From: an uncultured Lachnoclostridium sp.
Lineage (GTDB): Bacteria > Bacillota > Clostridia > Lachnospirales > Lachnospiraceae
Assembly: GCA_947369165.1 (NCBI GenBank)
Contig: CANBKJ010000027.1
Span: 1 to 36,108, forward strand
DNA: 36,108 nucleotides
Reading direction: 5' to 3'
This document shows positions 7,470 to 16,683 of the stretch, piece after piece (positions within the stretch are counted from its first letter, which is position 1; each line of letters opens with the position of its first letter). The notes under the pieces were generated by a model. It was not told the origin of the DNA and did no database searches. It saw nothing but the letters and a program-made list of their open reading frames with translations. Both the position numbers and the translations under genes were made by a program.

Positions 7470-10400
7470 ATGAGTGGCACATATGTAGAGGAAACAAAGA
7501 GAAAAGCCATTGGTATGTATGATCCAAGCTTTGAACATGATAACTGCGGAATTGGAGCGATCGTTAATATTAAAGGAAAGAAAACTCATGATACAGTAAA
7601 AAATGCATTGGAGATCGTGGCTCATTTAGAGCACAGAGCCGGCAAGGACGGGGAAGGAAAGACAGGAGACGGCGTTGGCATCCTGCTTCAGATCTCCCAC
7701 AAGTTCTTTCAGAAGGTGGCGGCCGGTATGGGCATTGAGATCGGTGATGAGAGAGAGTATGGTGTGGGTATGTTTTTCTTTCCCCAGGATGAACTCAAAC
7801 GCAACCAGGCAAAGAAAATGTTTGAGACCATCGTGGATAAAGAGGGACTGACATTTCTGGGCTGGCGTGAGGTTCCCATCTCGCCCCGTATCCTGGGAAA
7901 AGCTGCGGTGGAATGTATGCCGTATATCATGCAGTGCTTTATAAAAAAACCGGCAGAGACAGAAAAGGGGCTGGAGTTCGACCGAAAACTCTATATCGCC
8001 CGCCGGGTGTTTGAGCAGTCCAATGAAAATACCTATGTGGTATCTCTTTCCAGCCGTACCATTGTATATAAAGGAATGTTTCTGGTGGCACAGCTGAGGC
8101 AGTTTTTTGATGATCTGCAGGATCCGGACTACGAATCTGCTATCGCCATGGTTCACTCCCGTTTCAGCACCAATACCCAGCCGAGCTGGCAGCGCGCTCA
8201 TCCGAACCGCTTCATCGTGCACAATGGTGAGATCAATACCATCCGTGGAAATGCAGATAAAATGCTGGCCAGGGAAGAGACGATGGAGTCGGATCATCTG
8301 ACTGGAGAGCTTCATAAGGTACTTCCGGTGGTGAATACCGAGGGCTCTGATTCAGCTATGCTGGACAATACGCTGGAATTTCTGGTGATGAGCGGCATGG
8401 AGCTTCCTCTTGCTGTGATGATCACGATACCAGAGCCCTGGGCAAATAATCGCTATATCAGTGATAAGAAAAAGGATTTTTACCAGTATTATGCCACGAT
8501 GATGGAACCCTGGGATGGGCCTGCTTCCATTCTGTTTTCCGACGGAGATATCATGGGAGCGGTGTTGGACCGCAACGGACTTCGCCCGTCCCGTTATTAT
8601 ATCACCGATGACGACCAGCTGATCCTGTCCTCCGAGGTAGGGGTTATGCCCATCAGTGAGGAACATGTGGTGAAAAAGGATCGCCTGCGTCCGGGAAAAA
8701 TGCTTTTGGTGGACACGGTGAAAGGTGAGTTGATCGATGACGATGAACTGAAAGAAACCTTTGCCTCAAAACAGCCTTACGGAGAATGGCTGGATACCAA
8801 TCTCGTGTGTCTCAAAGACCTTCAGATTCCGAATAAGCGGATTGAGTCTTACGATCCGGAGGAAAGCCTGCGGCTTCAAAAGGCATTTGGCTATACCTAT
8901 GAAGAAGTAAAATCCTCGATTCTTCCGATGGCGAAAAACGGTTCTGAGCCCATCGCAGCGATGGGACATGACACACCGCTGGCGGCGCTTAGTGGTCAGC
9001 CCCAGCCTTTGTATAATTATTTTAAACAGCGTTTTGCCCAGGTGACCAATCCACCCATCGATGCCATCCGGGAAGAGGTTGTGACTTCTACTACAGTATA
9101 CATTGGGGATGCGGGAAATCTGCTGGAAGAGAAGGCTGAGAACTGCCATTCACTTAAGATTGACGATCCAATCCTTACGAATACTGATCTTCTAAAGATC
9201 AAGTCCATGAATGTACCCGGCTTTAAAGTGGCAGTTATTCCGATCACCTACTATAAAAATACTTCCCTGGAAAAGGCGATCCACCGCCTTTATCTGGAGG
9301 CAGACCGGGCATATAAGGACGGCGCCAATATTCTGATCCTCTCCGACCGGGGAGTGGATGAGAACCATGTGGCGATCCCGGCGCTTCTGGCGGTATCTGC
9401 CATGCAGCAGCATCTGGTCAATACGAAGAAGCGCACCTCCCTTTCTATGATCCTAGAGAGTGCGGAGCCAAGAGAGGTGCATCATTTTGCGACGCTGCTC
9501 GGATTTGGTGCCACCGCGGTCAACCCCTATCTTGCGCTGGATACGATCCGTGGTCTGATCGACAGCCGTGTGCTGGATAAGGATTATTATGTGGCGGTGA
9601 ACGATTATAATTCTGCGGTTCTCCATGGAATTGTAAAGATTGCTTCCAAAATGGGCATTTCTACGATCCAGTCTTATCAGGGAGCCAAAATTTTTGAAGC
9701 GGTGGGACTTTCTAAAACATTGATCGATCCCTACTTTACCGGAACCGTTTCCAGGATCGGCGGACTGAATATCGAGGACATTCAGAACCAGGTAGAGATG
9801 CTTCATGATAAAGCATTTGATCCACTGGAACTGGGTACAGATATCACTCTTGACAGTATTGGAAACCACAAGAGCCGCAGCGGAAAAGAAGAGCACCTCT
9901 ATAATCCGAAGACCATCCATCTTCTGCAGGAGGCGACAAGAACCGGTGACTATAAGAAATTCAAGGAGTACTCCCATGAGATCGACCGTGAAGACCTTTA
10001 CGTGAACTTAAGAAGTCTCCTTGACTTTAACTTCCCGAAGAAGGGGATCGCCCTTTCTAAAGTGGAGAGTGTGGAGGAGATCGTGAAACGCTTTAAGACC
10101 GGAGCGATGTCTTACGGCTCTATTTCCCAGGAGGCCCATGAGACCCTTGCTATCGCCATGAACCGGCTTCACGGAAAATCCAACAGCGGTGAGGGAGGAG
10201 AGAGCCTGGAACGTCTCACCGTGGGAAAAGATGGGTTAAACCGCTGTTCTGCCATCAAGCAGGTGGCATCGGGACGCTTTGGCGTGACATCCAGATATCT
10301 GGTCAGCGCCAGGGAGATCCAGATTAAGATGGCGCAGGGTGCCAAGCCAGGAGAGGGTGGACATCTGCCGGGGAAAAAAGTGTATCCCTGGGTGGCAAAG

Positions 10401-12032
10401 ACGAGACACTCCACACCGGGGGTATCTCTGATCTCGCCGCCGCCACATCATGATATTTATTCCATCGAAGATCTGGCGCAGCTGATCTACGACCTGAAAA
10501 ACTCCAACCGGGATGCGAGAATATCGGTGAAACTTGTCTCTGAGGCTGGGGTCGGAACCGTGGCAGCCGGTGTGGCGAAGGCAGGTGCTGGAGTGATACT
10601 GATCTCTGGCTATGACGGTGGTACCGGCGCGGCGCCGGGAAGCTCCATTCACAATGCCGGGCTTCCCTGGGAGCTGGGACTGGCGGAGACCCATCAGACG
10701 CTTTTGATGAACGGTCTGCGGTCCAAGGTTGTGATTGAGACCGACGGGAAGCTGATGACCGGGCGTGATGTTATGATCGCGGCTCTGCTCGGCGCGGAGG
10801 AATTTGGATTTGCCACCGCACCTCTTGTGACCATGGGATGTGTTATGATGAGGGTTTGCAACCTGGATACCTGTCCGGTAGGAGTGGCGACACAGAATCC
10901 GGAACTTAGAAAGAGATTCAAGGGAAAACCGGAATACGTGGAGAATTTTATGAGATTTATCGCGGAAGAAGTCCGGGAACTGATGGCGAAATTTGGCGTG
11001 ACTACGCTGGATGAACTGGTGGGACGTTCCGATCTTCTGAGAGTGCGGGAAGATATTGATAATGAGAGAGCCGGCAAACTGGATCTCTCTGCGATCATAG
11101 AGAATCCCTTCGTGAAGGAGAAGAAGAGCAAGTTCAACAGCAAAGATATCTATGACTTTAAATTAAATAAAACAATAGATGAAAAGGTCTTTTTGAAAAA
11201 ATTTGCGGAGAATCTTGAGACCGGAGAAAAGAAGACCATTACGGCGAAAGTGACCAATACCGACCGCTCCCTGGGAACGATCTTTGGATCCCAGATCACA
11301 AAGAAACTGGGAGATGATCTGGAAGAGGATACTTTTACGATAAAATGTACCGGAAGCGGCGGGCAGAGCTTTGGTGCCTTTATCCCAAGGGGGCTGACCT
11401 TAGAGCTTAAAGGTGACAGCAATGACTACTTTGGCAAGGGACTTTCCGGAGGAAAACTCATCGTATACCCGCCGGAGAATATCCAGTATAAACCGGAGGA
11501 TAACATCGTGATCGGTAATGTGGCGCTGTACGGCGCTACCAGCGGTACCGCTTATATCAATGGTGTGGCAGGAGAGCGGTTCTGTGTAAGGAATTCTGGT
11601 GTTCACGCTGTTGTAGAAGGTGTGGGTGAGCACGGCTGCGAATACATGACCGGTGGCTGTGTGGTGATCCTCGGTTCCACTGGAAAGAACTTTGCCGCCG
11701 GAATGAGCGGCGGTATCGCCTATGTTCTGGATGAGAACAGCGACTTGTATCTGAAACTGAATAAGGAACTGGTTTCCTCAGAAGCAGTGTCCAATAAATA
11801 TGATGTCATGCAGCTTAAGGATATGATCACGGCGCATGTAGAGGCGACGGGTTCAGAAAAGGGTAAGGAGATTCTTGAGAACTTCAAGGAGGTTCTACCG
11901 AAGTTCAAGAAGATCATACCTCATGATTACAAGAACATGCTGCAGAAGATTGCCATTATGGAAGAGAAAGGGCTGAGCAATGAGCAGGCCCAGATCGAGG
12001 CATTCTATGAGACCCAGAAGGAAATTTCATGA
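7470..12032 (+). CDS. gltB: Glutamate synthase, large (alpha) subunit
   Basis: Transfers the amide of glutamine to 2-oxoglutarate; ammonia travels from the glutaminase site to the FMN site. 1520 residues, normal for NADPH-type GltB. Cys26 in DNCGIGAI is the Ntn nucleophile exposed after removal of a 25-residue propeptide, and the class II amidotransferase domain runs to about 430. The FMN/synthase domain starts near 850 (TGAMSYGSISQEAH, HGKSNSGEGGE, GYDGGTGAAPGSS). Cys1124, Cys1130 and Cys1135 (C-x5-C-x4-C) bind the 3Fe-4S cluster. The GXGXG beta-helix domain ends the protein. Start chosen at ATG 7470, seven bases after GGAGGA; an earlier GTG at 7440 has no ribosome site. First gene of the nitrogen operon, behind the attenuator. 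Confidence 0.97.
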   Translation: MSGTYVEETKRKAIGMYDPSFEHDNCGIGAIVNIKGKKTHDTVKNALEIVAHLEHRAGKDGEGKTGDGVGILLQISHKFFQKVAAGMGIEIGDEREYGVGMFFFPQDELKRNQAKKMFETIVDKEGLTFLGWREVPISPRILGKAAVECMPYIMQCFIKKPAETEKGLEFDRKLYIARRVFEQSNENTYVVSLSSRTIVYKGMFLVAQLRQFFDDLQDPDYESAIAMVHSRFSTNTQPSWQRAHPNRFIVHNGEINTIRGNADKMLAREETMESDHLTGELHKVLPVVNTEGSDSAMLDNTLEFLVMSGMELPLAVMITIPEPWANNRYISDKKKDFYQYYATMMEPWDGPASILFSDGDIMGAVLDRNGLRPSRYYITDDDQLILSSEVGVMPISEEHVVKKDRLRPGKMLLVDTVKGELIDDDELKETFASKQPYGEWLDTNLVCLKDLQIPNKRIESYDPEESLRLQKAFGYTYEEVKSSILPMAKNGSEPIAAMGHDTPLAALSGQPQPLYNYFKQRFAQVTNPPIDAIREEVVTSTTVYIGDAGNLLEEKAENCHSLKIDDPILTNTDLLKIKSMNVPGFKVAVIPITYYKNTSLEKAIHRLYLEADRAYKDGANILILSDRGVDENHVAIPALLAVSAMQQHLVNTKKRTSLSMILESAEPREVHHFATLLGFGATAVNPYLALDTIRGLIDSRVLDKDYYVAVNDYNSAVLHGIVKIASKMGISTIQSYQGAKIFEAVGLSKTLIDPYFTGTVSRIGGLNIEDIQNQVEMLHDKAFDPLELGTDITLDSIGNHKSRSGKEEHLYNPKTIHLLQEATRTGDYKKFKEYSHEIDREDLYVNLRSLLDFNFPKKGIALSKVESVEEIVKRFKTGAMSYGSISQEAHETLAIAMNRLHGKSNSGEGGESLERLTVGKDGLNRCSAIKQVASGRFGVTSRYLVSAREIQIKMAQGAKPGEGGHLPGKKVYPWVAKTRHSTPGVSLISPPPHHDIYSIEDLAQLIYDLKNSNRDARISVKLVSEAGVGTVAAGVAKAGAGVILISGYDGGTGAAPGSSIHNAGLPWELGLAETHQTLLMNGLRSKVVIETDGKLMTGRDVMIAALLGAEEFGFATAPLVTMGCVMMRVCNLDTCPVGVATQNPELRKRFKGKPEYVENFMRFIAEEVRELMAKFGVTTLDELVGRSDLLRVREDIDNERAGKLDLSAIIENPFVKEKKSKFNSKDIYDFKLNKTIDEKVFLKKFAENLETGEKKTITAKVTNTDRSLGTIFGSQITKKLGDDLEEDTFTIKCTGSGGQSFGAFIPRGLTLELKGDSNDYFGKGLSGGKLIVYPPENIQYKPEDNIVIGNVALYGATSGTAYINGVAGERFCVRNSGVHAVVEGVGEHGCEYMTGGCVVILGSTGKNFAAGMSGGIAYVLDENSDLYLKLNKELVSSEAVSNKYDVMQLKDMITAHVEATGSEKGKEILENFKEVLPKFKKIIPHDYKNMLQKIAIMEEKGLSNEQAQIEAFYETQKEIS

Positions 12033-12113
12033 CAGCGCCCCTGACAGGAGCCGGGGGAAAAGACGTTGCATTGCAGATATAAATAATTTATAATGAGGAA
12101 AGGGTTGAAAACT

Positions 12114-13595
12114 ATGGGAAAACCAACCGGATTTTTAGAGTATGACCGCAGGGGAAACACCGAGACCGGGCCCCTTGAACGGATTCAGAACTTCAATGAA
12201 TTTCATGTAGCGATGGGAGAAGAGGAGCGGCGGTGTCAGGCAGCCAGATGCATGGACTGCGGTGTACCTTTCTGCCAGTCAGGAATGATGATCGGCGGGA
12301 TGGCTTCCGGGTGCCCGTTAAACAATATGTGCCCCGAATGGAATGATCTGATTTATCTGGGGAATTACACAGAGGCATTAGGAAGGCTGCTAAAGACTAA
12401 CAATTTTCCTGAGTTTACCTCCCGGGTCTGCCCGGCGCCCTGTGAGGCAGCATGTACCTGCGGACTGAACGATACTCCCGTCACCATTAAGGAAAATGAA
12501 AATGCCATCATTGAATACGGTTATGCCAATGACCTGATGAGGGCGAAGCCGCCTAAGGTGAGGACCGGAAAAAAAGTGGCAGTGGTGGGCTCCGGCCCCT
12601 CTGGCCTGGCAGCGGCAGACCAGTTAAATAAGCGGGGACACAATGTGACCGTGTTCGAGCGTTCTGACCGCCCCGGCGGGCTTCTGATGTACGGGATCCC
12701 CAATATGAAGCTGGAAAAGACCGTGATCGAAGGCAGGGTTAAGATCATGGAAGAAGAGGGAGTAGAATTCCGCACGGGAGTTAATGTAGGAGTTGACGTG
12801 AAGGCAGAAGAGCTTCTGAAGGATTATGACAGGGTGATCCTCACCTGCGGTTCATCGAAGCCAAGAGACATCAAAGCACCGGGTAGAGAAGCAGCGGGAA
12901 TATATTTTGCGGTGGATTATCTCACAAGGGTGACAAAACATGTGATGGATCCAGAGTATAAAGATGTGATCGATGCCAAAGGAAAAAATGTTCTGGTGAT
13001 CGGCGGCGGAGATACGGGAAATGACTGTGTGGGATCTTCCATCCGACAGGGAGCAAAAAGTGTGGTTCAGCTGGAAATGATGCCAAAACCTCCGGAAGAA
13101 CGCGCTGACAATAACCCCTGGCCAGAGTGGCCCAAGGTATTAAAGACCGATTATGGCCAGCAGGAAGCCATCGCTGTATTCGGCAGTGATCCACGGATTT
13201 ATGAGACCACGGTTAAAGAATTTATCAAAGATGAAAAGGGCTGTCTCACTAAGGTAAAGGCGGTAAAGCTGGCATGGACCAGAGATGAAGAGACAGGACG
13301 CATGAATATGAGTGAGATACCAGGCAGTGAATTTATTCTGGATGTGGATCTTGTGTTTATCGCCGCCGGATTTCTGGGAACCCAGGAATATATCGCCGAG
13401 GATTTTGGCCTGAAACTGACAGAGCGGGCCAATGTGTTTACCAAACCAGGTCAGTACAAGACAAATGTAGAACGCGTATTTGCCGCTGGCGATATGCACC
13501 GGGGACAGTCTCTGGTGGTCTGGGCCATCCGGGAAGGGCGCGAAGTGGCGAGAGAAGTGGACGGGGATCTGATGGGATACTCGAACTTAAATTAA
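12114..13595 (+). CDS. gltD: Glutamate synthase, small (beta) subunit
   Basis: Oxidises NAD(P)H and passes electrons through FAD and 4Fe-4S clusters to GltB. 493 residues. N-terminal cysteine groups [25 protein letters not shown] and [11 protein letters not shown] bind the iron-sulphur clusters. [14 protein letters not shown] is the FAD site and [13 protein letters not shown] the NAD(P) site. [17 protein letters not shown] is the C-terminal FAD signature. The start at 12114 fits GAGGAAAGGG at 12095-12104; an ATG at 12093 overlaps that site and is unlikely. The 81-base gap after gltB contains no clear terminator. Confidence 0.96.
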   Translation: MGKPTGFLEYDRRGNTETGPLERIQNFNEFHVAMGEEERRCQAARCMDCGVPFCQSGMMIGGMASGCPLNNMCPEWNDLIYLGNYTEALGRLLKTNNFPEFTSRVCPAPCEAACTCGLNDTPVTIKENENAIIEYGYANDLMRAKPPKVRTGKKVAVVGSGPSGLAAADQLNKRGHNVTVFERSDRPGGLLMYGIPNMKLEKTVIEGRVKIMEEEGVEFRTGVNVGVDVKAEELLKDYDRVILTCGSSKPRDIKAPGREAAGIYFAVDYLTRVTKHVMDPEYKDVIDAKGKNVLVIGGGDTGNDCVGSSIRQGAKSVVQLEMMPKPPEERADNNPWPEWPKVLKTDYGQQEAIAVFGSDPRIYETTVKEFIKDEKGCLTKVKAVKLAWTRDEETGRMNMSEIPGSEFILDVDLVFIAAGFLGTQEYIAEDFGLKLTERANVFTKPGQYKTNVERVFAAGDMHRGQSLVVWAIREGREVAREVDGDLMGYSNLN

Positions 13596-13670
13596 ATGTG
13601 ATTTAAATGTAACTTGAAGTGAAATGAATTGGGGAAGAAAATCCTGTATTGTTTGTTTAGGAGGAGAAAA

Positions 13671-14984
13671 ATGGGAAATTATACCAAACAGGACATTATA
13701 CGGTTAGTTGAAGAGGAAGATGTGGGATTTATCCGTCTGCAGTTTGTGGACAGTTTTGGCGGGTTAAAAAATGTGGCGATGACCAGCGATCATCTCGACC
13801 AGATCCTGAATAACCGCTGTATGTTTGACGGCGCCGCCATCCAGGGATATGATACAAAGGAATTGTCAGAATTTATCCTGGCCCCGGATCTGGATACATT
13901 TACCATTTTTCCCTGGCGTCCCCAGAGAGGACGGGTGGCAAGATTTATCTGTGATGTGCTCAATCCTGACGGAACGCCCTATGAGGCAGATCCGAGATAT
14001 ATATTAAAAAAAGTAGCAGCAGAGGCAGAGCGAGAGGGATTTTCTTTCCATGTGGGGCCGGAAAGCCAGTTTTTCCTCTTTGATACCGATGAGAACGGAC
14101 AGCCTACGACGAATTCCAGGGAAAAAGGCGGATTTTTTGATATCGGACCGCTTGATTCCGGGGAAAATGCGAGACGCGATATGATACTTTCCCTGGAGGA
14201 GATGGGCTTTGTCATGGAAAGTTCGTATCATTCCAACGAGGTGGCGCAGCACTGCATCGATTTTATGTGTGACGAGGGACTTCGCACTGCAGACAACATC
14301 ATGACTTTTAAGCTGACGGTTCGCACGGTGGCGAAGCGGCATGGACTGCACGCTACTTTTATGCCAAAACCGCGGTATGGATTAAAGGGATCTGCGATGA
14401 TGCTAAACATGTTTTTGAGCAAAGATGGAAATAATATATTTGCCGACGAGAGTGCGTCGGACGGCATGAGCAAAAGGGCATACCATTTTATGGCGGGGAT
14501 CATTCGTCATATCAAGGGGCTGACCTTGATCAATAATCCTATCATAAATTCCTATAAACGGCTGGTACCGGGCTACAACGCACCAGTGGAGATCACCTGG
14601 TCACGTACCAGCAGAACCCCTCTGATCCGCATCACCAATGTGGGAGTGATCGGTCCAAGAGTGGTGCTGCGGAGCCCGGATGGTGCCAGCAATCCTTACC
14701 TGGTCCTGGCGGGCTGTCTGGCTGCCGGTCTGGAGGGAATCCGGGAGAAGCTGGAGCCGCCGGTGAGCATGGATGATGTCAGTGGGGAACAGGATCCTCG
14801 GTTTGACATTTTGCCGAGATCGCTGCGGGAGGCGATCCATGCTTTTGAAGAAGATATATTTTTGCAGAATGTGTTCGGAAAAACCCTCTCTGAGATTATT
14901 ATCAATGAAAAGAAAGAAGAATGGGAGGAATTTTCCCGACAAGTGACAGCCTGGGAGGTGGAAAAGTATCTCGACCGCGTATAG
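13671..14984 (+). CDS. Glutamine synthetase-like protein lacking catalytic residues (predicted pseudoenzyme)
   Basis: 437 residues, full length for type I glutamine synthetase, and gaplessly alignable with the Bacillus enzyme in the regions compared. Fold motifs are kept: MFDGAAI (Asp53), HGLHATFMPKP, NSYKRLVPGY and PLIRI. The active-site residues are not. GPEPEFF reads GPESQFF (second metal Glu to Gln133). HHEVAPGQHE reads YHSNEVAQHC (Ser188 and Cys195 in place of two Glu). GSGMHCN reads GSAMMLN (His to Met244). Flap PGYEAP reads PGYNAP (Glu to Asn303). RVEVRS reads RVVLRS (Glu to Val332). Only the first metal Glu (131) remains. Synthesis of glutamine is therefore very unlikely. The frame is intact with AGGAGGAG before the ATG, so it is a maintained protein, not a decayed gene. 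Between gltD and an ANTAR regulator, a sensor or partner role is my inference. Confidence 0.88.
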   Translation: MGNYTKQDIIRLVEEEDVGFIRLQFVDSFGGLKNVAMTSDHLDQILNNRCMFDGAAIQGYDTKELSEFILAPDLDTFTIFPWRPQRGRVARFICDVLNPDGTPYEADPRYILKKVAAEAEREGFSFHVGPESQFFLFDTDENGQPTTNSREKGGFFDIGPLDSGENARRDMILSLEEMGFVMESSYHSNEVAQHCIDFMCDEGLRTADNIMTFKLTVRTVAKRHGLHATFMPKPRYGLKGSAMMLNMFLSKDGNNIFADESASDGMSKRAYHFMAGIIRHIKGLTLINNPIINSYKRLVPGYNAPVEITWSRTSRTPLIRITNVGVIGPRVVLRSPDGASNPYLVLAGCLAAGLEGIREKLEPPVSMDDVSGEQDPRFDILPRSLREAIHAFEEDIFLQNVFGKTLSEIIINEKKEEWEEFSRQVTAWEVEKYLDRV

Positions 14985-15018
14985 TATATACAGCTATAGT
15001 AGGAGGTGAATATCTGCC

Positions 15019-15561
15019 ATGCGGATCCTTGTTGCGTTTCCTAATCTGGAGGATGCAAAAAAATTGAAAAATGTTCTGAACCGCGGCGGTTTTGATGATA
15101 TACTAGCCTGCAATAGTGCGTCTCAGGTGATCAGCGTGGCAAATGATTCCGATGGGGGGATTGTGGTCAGTGGATATAAACTCCCGGATATGCACTACAG
15201 TGAATTATTTGGTTATCTGCCCAGAGAATTTTCCATGCTTCTGGTGGCAAGTCCTGCCAGACTGGAGGACTGCTACAGCCGGGAGATCGTATGCCTGTCC
15301 ATGCCGGTTCATTCCCGGGAACTGATCAATACTGTACATATGATGACCATGGATCTCGCCAGGGAATTGAAGCGGCGGAAGAAAAAGCTGCCGAAAAGGC
15401 GGACGGCAGAGGAACAAAAGACCATTGATGCGGCGAAGGCCCTTCTGATGGAACGCAATCAGATGACGGAAATGGATGCGCATAAATATATCCAGAAACT
15501 CAGCATGGACAGCGGGAACAATCTGGTGGAAACGGCGGAAATGATCCTGGCATTTGAATAA
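15019..15561 (+). CDS. ANTAR-domain RNA-binding antiterminator with pseudo-receiver
   Basis: 180 residues. Residues 1-110 look like a response-regulator receiver, but the phosphorylation Asp position is Gly52 (SGYKLPDM) and the N-terminal acidic pair is missing (ILVAFPN), so phosphorylation is unlikely. After a very basic linker (KRRKKKLPKRR, 118-128), residues 130-179 match the ANTAR three-helix domain (TIDAAKALLMERNQMTEMDAHKYI...LVETAEMILAF). ANTAR proteins bind paired hexaloop RNA hairpins and prevent terminator formation. AGGAGGTGA at 15001-15009 is a near-perfect ribosome site. The gene starts 34 bases after the glutamine-synthetase-like gene and 17 bases before carA. A similar regulator (NitR) beside glnA and glt genes is known, from memory, in Clostridium saccharobutylicum. 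Its target may be the gltB leader. Confidence 0.92.
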   Translation: MRILVAFPNLEDAKKLKNVLNRGGFDDILACNSASQVISVANDSDGGIVVSGYKLPDMHYSELFGYLPREFSMLLVASPARLEDCYSREIVCLSMPVHSRELINTVHMMTMDLARELKRRKKKLPKRRTAEEQKTIDAAKALLMERNQMTEMDAHKYIQKLSMDSGNNLVETAEMILAFE

Positions 15562-15578
15562 TGGAATGGAGGCAATAT

Positions 15579-16682
15579 ATGAAAGCTTATTTGATTCTGG
15601 AAGATGGAACTGTATTTACCGGAAAAAGTATCGGGAGTACAAGGGAAGTGATCAGTGAGATCGTATTTAACACTTCCATGACCGGTTATCTGGAGGTGCT
15701 GACGGATCCCAGTTATGCGGGACAGGCGGTGGCAATGACCTATCCTCTTATTGGAAATTACGGTATATGCCGGAGAGACATGGAATCAAAGAGGTCCAGT
15801 GTGGATGGTTTTATTGTCCGTGAATTGTCCAGGCTCAGCAGCAATTTCCGGGATGAGCAGAGTGTCCAGGATTTTCTGGTGGAGCAGGACATTCCGGGAA
15901 TTGAAGGCATCGATACCCGTTCCCTCACCAAGATCCTGAGGGAAAAGGGAACGATGAACGGCATGATCACCACCAATGAAGCCTGTGATCTGGATGCCGT
16001 CACCAGTCAGTTAAAACAATATAGTGTTCTCGGCGTCGTTGACAGGGTAACAACAAAAGAAGCTGTATCCTATCAACCTGGGGATTTGGATACAGATAGC
16101 AGCATTCCGATCACGAAGAAGGTTGCTATTCTTGACGTGGGGACAAAATTTAATATTGCCAGATGTCTGCTGAAGCGTGGGTGTGAGGTGACGGTCTATC
16201 CCGCGCGTACGAAGGCGGAGGATATTCTGGCGGGGAATCCTGATGGGATCATGATCACCAATGGCCCGGGGGATCCAAAGGACTGCGGGGAAGTGATCGA
16301 GAATCTGAAAATTCTTTATGCCTCAGATATACCAATCTTTGCTATCTGTCTTGGCCATCAGCTGATGGCCCTTGCCATGGGTGCGGATACCGAGAAGATG
16401 AAGTATGGACACCGGGGCGCGAATCACCCGGTGAAGGATCTGGAGACAGGGAGAGTTTATATTTCATCCCAGAACCACGGGTACGTCGTAAAAGAGGATA
16501 CCATCCCGGAGGGAGTGGCGGAGACAGCTTTTATCAATGTAAACGACGGCACCGTGGAGGGACTGAGGTATTTAGGGAAAAATATTTTTACGGTGCAGTT
16601 TCACCCGGAAGCGTGTGCCGGACCAAAAGATTCCGAAATATTGTTTGAGCGGTTTATGAGCATGATGAAGGAGGAAGCGTGA
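15579..16682 (+). CDS. carA: Carbamoyl-phosphate synthase, small (glutaminase) subunit
   Basis: Hydrolyses glutamine and delivers ammonia to CarB for carbamoyl phosphate, precursor of arginine and pyrimidines. 367 residues. The N-terminal CarA domain has VFTGKSIG and NTSMTGYLEVLTDPSYAGQ. The C-terminal class I amidotransferase domain has nucleophile Cys257 in AICLGHQ and His342/Glu344 in FHPEA. The ATG at 15579 follows GGAGG (15568-15572); an ATG at 15561 that overlaps the previous stop has no such site. Placement in the glutamate operon ties this glutamine-using step to nitrogen supply. Confidence 0.97.
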   Translation: MKAYLILEDGTVFTGKSIGSTREVISEIVFNTSMTGYLEVLTDPSYAGQAVAMTYPLIGNYGICRRDMESKRSSVDGFIVRELSRLSSNFRDEQSVQDFLVEQDIPGIEGIDTRSLTKILREKGTMNGMITTNEACDLDAVTSQLKQYSVLGVVDRVTTKEAVSYQPGDLDTDSSIPITKKVAILDVGTKFNIARCLLKRGCEVTVYPARTKAEDILAGNPDGIMITNGPGDPKDCGEVIENLKILYASDIPIFAICLGHQLMALAMGADTEKMKYGHRGANHPVKDLETGRVYISSQNHGYVVKEDTIPEGVAETAFINVNDGTVEGLRYLGKNIFTVQFHPEACAGPKDSEILFERFMSMMKEEA

Positions 16683-16683
16683 T

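Noticed and set aside
12033-12113. C-rich/G-rich pairing in the gltB-gltD gap, considered as an ANTAR target or terminator.
   Set aside because: The stem is weak, there is no hexaloop with the A1/G4 pattern and no T-run.
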